Source: Eutypella sp. D-1 (lineage: Eukaryota > Ascomycota > Sordariomycetes > Xylariales > Diatrypaceae). Taken from it: DNA of 64,000 nucleotides. A program made the translations under genes and the position numbers. The stretch lies in assembly GCA_023313575.1 (NCBI GenBank), contig JAJTTP010000035.1, positions 1 to 64,000 on the forward strand. Reading direction: 5' to 3'. Below, piece by piece: positions 59,516-64,000 of the stretch. How positions within the stretch are numbered: position 1 is the first letter of the stretch; each line of letters starts with the position of its first letter. Under the pieces are notes generated by a model. That model made no database searches. It worked only from the letters and a program-made list of their open reading frames with translations, and was not told where the DNA came from.

Positions 59516-61279
59516 ATGTCGGAGAAGGATCCTGTGCCTCGTCTCGACACGTCGTCGCAAGTGGTCTCACCTCGTGTTGCTGCTGCGTCTTCTCCATCAC
59601 ACCAGCCGAACCTTCGGGGAGGTGGTGGTGAGCCATCCGCGAACCGCGAATCACCAGAGAGCGGCGGAGTTCCACGTACAAATGGGGATCTGACGCAGCC
59701 CCATCCGCACAGGGCTATCGGGGTGCATACAATTCTGAATCCCACAGAATCACAGGGCACAGTCTCATCCAACACGTCCCCTGTAGCATCGCGGCCACTT
59801 GTAGAAGGCAGCAATCCGACTCCTGTCACGGGGCAGTATGGGTCCAGCCCGACGGCGCAACGACCTTACAGCTATCCGGGGCAGGGCCCGTTAAGGGGGC
59901 ATCAGGCGAGCCCAACACCGCCAGTAGGTTCTCCTACTTCAGGACCATCCTCAAATCGTGCCTCGCCCAATATACTGCACCCTCATCCAGCTGTCGAGAC
60001 GGCGCGAAGATATCTGACACCGAGGTCTCCTCGAGCTAGTATCTCAAGCCAAGCGCCTGTTCGCCGCCCCGAAAGCTCCCATCAGTCCTATTTCCCCCCA
60101 GCTCCATCGGGAATCAACCGATTGTATAGCCTCGAGAGCGCGGCGCCGGCAGCGCCCCGGTCGCCCCGATCCGGTCACCCGGCGCCCCCAATAACGCCAT
60201 ACTACGGCATGAGTACGCCCAGGGCAGGGGCGGCGACGAGCTCCATGCCTCCTACTCGGCCACTCTCTCAGCCAGCGGCGACACCCTTCGCAGTTCCGGG
60301 TCCAATATCGCCTGGTGCTCAAGGGCCGTCGTCTCACATCCGACCACAGGGTTATCCCGCTCATTACACAGCAGGAAGTGCATCCAGCAGCTTGAGCTAC
60401 TCCTCCTCGCTTCCGCCTGGAGGTGGCTCCAGGCGGTCGAGCGCATACGGCAGCATGTCACATCATCCGGGATTCTCGATTAGCGACGGGCAGCCGATTC
60501 TAGCAATCAATCCGGAGGGGGGTGAGCGAATGCTGATACCCGTCAACACGGATCATGCGTCTAAGGCGGCAGATGAGAAGCGTCAGCGGAATGCGGGGGC
60601 ATCGGCGCGCTTCCGGCAGCGTAAGAAGGACAAAGACGAGGCCAAGGAGGTCGCGCTTCGCAGGATGGAGAGCCAGGCACGCGAGTTCGAAAGGCGAAAT
60701 CGGGAGCTTGAGGCAGAGCTCGAAAGGACCCGCGCCGACCGTAACAGGTTACGCGATATTGTCTCACACACTCCCGGGATTAGCGACCTCGCATACCAAG
60801 GCCCGCCGAGCCCCGGTCCAAGAAGCAGTGGTAGCGGCGGCGGCGGTAGTGGTAGCGGCCCTTTCCTCGAACGGAGCCCATTGGGCCCGTCCATGCCTCC
60901 AGCAGCGCCAACGCCTGTGGCGGGGTTCACGCACCCCGTAGACGATCCGCACGCAGGTGAGAGAGCAGCGCGGCGACGAAGAACAGATCCCCAACTCGGG
61001 TATTCGATGCCCACCTACGTTTCCACTCCGGGAGCAATGCAGCCTATTCCCTCGCCTACCTACAGCACATCACTCTCGCAACCTGGAACTCCCTCGACCA
61101 CGCAGCCACCATCTACGCTCCCCCCCTTACGTTTAGAACCACTGTCAAGTGGGCCACCATCCATATCTGGCCCTCCGGCTACATCTGGTAGTCAACCAAC
61201 CTACTCGTACAGGCGAGAGCCATATGAATCAGGATGGGCGACACGACCCAGCGACCCGCGGGATCACAGTGGGCGCTGA
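59516..61279 (+). CDS. bZIP transcription factor
   Basis: Single exon, 587 aa from the first true ATG at 59516 (MSEKDPVPRLDTSSQVV). The open frame extends to 59051 but without an ATG. The N-terminal ~340 residues are Pro/Ser-rich and disordered, with an AIGVHTILNPTE motif and SPTSGPSSNRASPNILHPHP that I associate with a family of fungal bZIP regulators. The basic region is about 350-378 (RQRNAGASARFRQRKK; the N-x7-R signature is intact). A coiled coil follows with FERRNRELEAELERTRADRNRL, in which few heptad leucines remain, so dimerisation may rely on charged pairs. The C-terminus is Gly/Ser/Pro-rich. It is nuclear; targets are unknown. Confidence 0.85.
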   Translation: MSEKDPVPRLDTSSQVVSPRVAAASSPSHQPNLRGGGGEPSANRESPESGGVPRTNGDLTQPHPHRAIGVHTILNPTESQGTVSSNTSPVASRPLVEGSNPTPVTGQYGSSPTAQRPYSYPGQGPLRGHQASPTPPVGSPTSGPSSNRASPNILHPHPAVETARRYLTPRSPRASISSQAPVRRPESSHQSYFPPAPSGINRLYSLESAAPAAPRSPRSGHPAPPITPYYGMSTPRAGAATSSMPPTRPLSQPAATPFAVPGPISPGAQGPSSHIRPQGYPAHYTAGSASSSLSYSSSLPPGGGSRRSSAYGSMSHHPGFSISDGQPILAINPEGGERMLIPVNTDHASKAADEKRQRNAGASARFRQRKKDKDEAKEVALRRMESQAREFERRNRELEAELERTRADRNRLRDIVSHTPGISDLAYQGPPSPGPRSSGSGGGGSGSGPFLERSPLGPSMPPAAPTPVAGFTHPVDDPHAGERAARRRRTDPQLGYSMPTYVSTPGAMQPIPSPTYSTSLSQPGTPSTTQPPSTLPPLRLEPLSSGPPSISGPPATSGSQPTYSYRREPYESGWATRPSDPRDHSGR

Positions 61280-64000
61280 GACTGCGTTTCCACTGCGACT
61301 TAGTGCAATTATACACTCACTTATACAAACTATTTCTTTGTGTGCTGTGGAAGTACAGACTCGTTTGCCAGCATACCAATTTTAATACCGGTTTCAACAC
61401 GCCACCGGAGCGTTCGTTGGGGGTAATGGTTTCCAAAAGAAATTTGATTTTGCTTTCGATTATGCTTTTTGCTTTGGGTCAAATTGGATGGGACATCATG
61501 GTCTTACAAAAGAGTTCGCATTGTTCGGGCAACCGAGACATCGGGGTTAATGGGTTATTGTTTTGTTTTTGTTTCCCAGTTGGGTTCAGTGCGTGCGTCT
61601 ATTTCTTGGAACATACAGCTTCTCGTCATTTCGAAGGTCACATACGACAGTCATTCAGAGCGATTGATCAAGCAACCTATGTCTACGATCACAACCGAAG
61701 TCTTGTTTCTGGACATGTATTATTGACAGTACTTGGTTTTTTTACTATCCCTACTTGCTGCATCACTTTGCCGTTAGGGGCCCGACTACTATTTTCCTTG
61801 GGGGCATGCGAGGTGCTACGGCTTTGAATGTTTATCGGTTTCGGAGTATGGTGTTATATATTTTCGGGAAGGAGAAAGACGTTGCATTTTTCGTCCGAAG
61901 ATACCAACAGATTGCACATTATTTCGGCAAATAAGGGGTTTTCATTGTCGTCGTTTTATAACACCGCTATATACTTTCCCCTTGAGACGAGAAGAGATGA
62001 GATGAGCGATTCTATCTAGGGGTTTGGCGAAAAGGGGAGATGAGGGGAAATGAGTGAGGGGGTATGAATGGAGGGTAAGGGATCACGGCACCTTCGCCCA
62101 GGCCAGAGCCATTACACTCGTCAACGGCACATAATCCGAGTGGTTATAAGGCAGATAGGAAAATCCATTTCATTGGCAGGAATTACGGCATAATGCCCAC
62201 ATTTTTGTGCGGGAGAGGAGTGAGACGAGAGCGTTTAGTATGTTGCCATGGCTCAAACACCGAATCAAGATTGGATAATGGTTGGATGGATAGCCTAGAA
62301 GGTAGAGCTTCAGAAGCCAATAGACACAAGCCTTTTCGCATCATTTGTTGTTTACTTTCCCTAATGCCTGTCATCATGTGGATGATGTACATCTGGTCTC
62401 CTTATCAAGTGTAGTCCCAGGCTTTACAAGCAGAAGCACCTCGCCTATGACTTGTTAACATTCCCTCTAGTTGTCACATGGATTCTGGTAAAGGTGTTGG
62501 ACAGTAAAAACCTGTATGACTAAAATATACCAGCTATTCATAATATTCGGAACCACAAAATGTACAGTCTTGTTTCTATACCGGTGATGAGCGAGAAAAG
62601 CACTAATACCATCATAGAAATTGCCACTCCCACTGTCTTCGTCAAGTCACTCGTACGAGATTACAGGGCCTATTGCTAAAAGATTTCTACGCGTTGCCAA
62701 AGTAATATCTGGAGATTTCTGAATCAGGTGTTGTATTAATACTCGACGTACTTAAGTGTAAAAAATATAATTATTAATTGCATCACTTATAACTTTCTTT
62801 TCCTTTTAGTAGTAGGGTTATAGAGGTATTAATTATCAAGCAGGAAATTTTATTTTGCTCTATGTAGCTAAACATGCGCCTTCGCTTCAACTTCCAAGTG
62901 TGCCGTGCGGATAGGAGCTACCAAGTTTCCTGTACAAAGTATCGTAAGCAGGCATCCTGTGTGACGATCGTGGCAACAGAGGTAATTATTCCCAATCCCC
63001 AGCCTTCAGTATGACTCGCAGCTCTAGGAGTCTTGGTCTTTGGGGCTTCGGGCATCAATGATCAGCCATTACCAGCACACCCAACGACTCCTGGCGATGG
63101 GACCCTATGACTAGACAGCTAGACACGTTGCCCTCTCAGCGGCCCCTTGTGAGCATGTGTCACATATCACGTAGATGGAAGGTCCCACCTTTCCTAACGG
63201 GCAGTTGGGAGATGACAATCATCACATGTAAGTCAAAATACCCGCATCGGCATTCCCACATCTGCGCGCCCGCCTGTTGCTTGCTTACTCCTGCCGCTGG
63301 ACTAGGGGGGATTGTTATTACAGTTCCGATTGGGCTACTGAATTTAAGGAATCGTCATGACAGTGCGACATTTATACCGCCTAAACGATGCTACCTCACG
63401 AGCCACAAAGACGGAGATGACCTCGAGAGACCCCAACCTCACTATTGGATAGACTCTGGGCCAGTGGATCAACCAAGGCCAAATTCGACCACGCGCCGGA
63501 GCGGCGAATCTGGCCGGACAACTCAACGGTGCCCACGATGTTTATTCTTTTTGTTTCTTCATACACTAGTAGTCAGGACTCTGCACGTTTAGCTAAAAGG
63601 TGTTTATGTTTCGAGAGAAGGGCATACATATCCTGTGGCAGGCAGCGCCGATCAACTATCAAGTCACGTCACCTCGTATAAGGTCATGATACCGGGCAGT
63701 CGGTGTCCAAAACTCATAGCCACAAAACGGGGACCGCTACTTCCGACTAGTAAGGATGAATTTTTATTGTCTCCGCGACCCACCCAATCAAAAGTTGATC
63801 CCGGTGATGCTCGTGATTCCCGTGATGTCCGTAGGACGATGAGCTGGGCTGATTAACCCCCAGACCCCGAGGAGCGTCACGACTGTTGACGAAATGTTGC
63901 TAATTAGACCAAGTGGAGGCATGAGCCGAGATTCTGTGGATAAGTAGGGCGGACATCTTCATCGTCGATATTGTCATTTCTCGTCGCTAGTCGCCGGACG
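61280..64000. other. 3' flank of the bZIP gene and non-coding right end
   Basis: T-rich 3' UTR-like sequence follows the bZIP stop. An overlapping 197-codon frame (61234-61827) lies in a different frame across the stop and looks like translated 3' UTR. The remaining DNA to 64000 has only short frames and no recognised RNA genes. Confidence 0.5.

Noticed and set aside
61234..61827. 197-codon frame overlapping the bZIP 3' end
   Set aside because: It overlaps the bZIP stop in another frame and reads as T-rich 3' UTR (many Phe, Leu, Cys); hydrophobicity follows from base composition.

Overview
The window is nuclear DNA from a filamentous ascomycete (Pezizomycotina, most likely a Sordariomycete; the class is inferred from overall character, not proven). 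Reasons: short introns of about 50-120 nt with GTAAGT-type donors and CTGAC/CTAAC branch sites; a dispersed 5S rRNA gene of the Neurospora type; a 4 kb AT-rich block of the kind left by repeat-induced point mutation (RIP); and fungus-specific families (PTH11-like rhodopsin-domain protein, DUF3176, NTO1, fungal CaiB/BaiF enzyme).

Layout. 1-3.96 kb: RIP-degraded repeat DNA with no intact gene, ending abruptly. 4.9-16.4 kb: a conserved housekeeping island holding a family III CoA-transferase-like enzyme (+), the pyruvate dehydrogenase protein X component (-), a two-TM mitochondrial TMEM223/TMEM186-like protein (+) and an LRR protein related to the STK11IP/nischarin group (-). 16.56-30.49 kb: a 14 kb gene desert. 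30.5-38.9 kb: an accessory island with three surface or secreted proteins: a PTH11-like 7-TM receptor (-), a DUF3176 membrane protein (-) and a secreted right-handed beta-helix protein (+), plus a canonical 5S rRNA gene at 34176-34294. 41.4-45.1 kb: NTO1, the PHD-finger subunit of the NuA3 histone acetyltransferase complex (+). 46.9-51.7 kb: a small beta-trefoil-like protein (+), an SMP-30/gluconolactonase-family enzyme (-) and a probable hypothetical membrane protein (-). 51.7-59.5 kb: a second gene desert. 59.5-61.3 kb: a bZIP transcription factor (+), followed by non-coding DNA to the end.

How the genes relate. There are no operons and no obvious biosynthetic cluster. The left island is enriched in mitochondrial/acyl-CoA functions (CoA-transferase, PDX1, TMEM223-like), which may be coincidental. 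The 30-39 kb island looks like a niche- or host-interaction locus. The most unusual object is a 120-nt sequence at 16441-16560 that resembles 5S rRNA of the animal/plant type, closes with an 11-bp terminal helix, differs strongly from the canonical fungal 5S gene 18 kb away, and lies only 23 nt upstream of the LRR gene's ATG on the opposite strand. Splice sites were placed by eye and checked for reading-frame continuity. Two junctions (the first intron of the DUF3176 gene and the 5' end of the 50.7-51.7 kb gene) remain unresolved.
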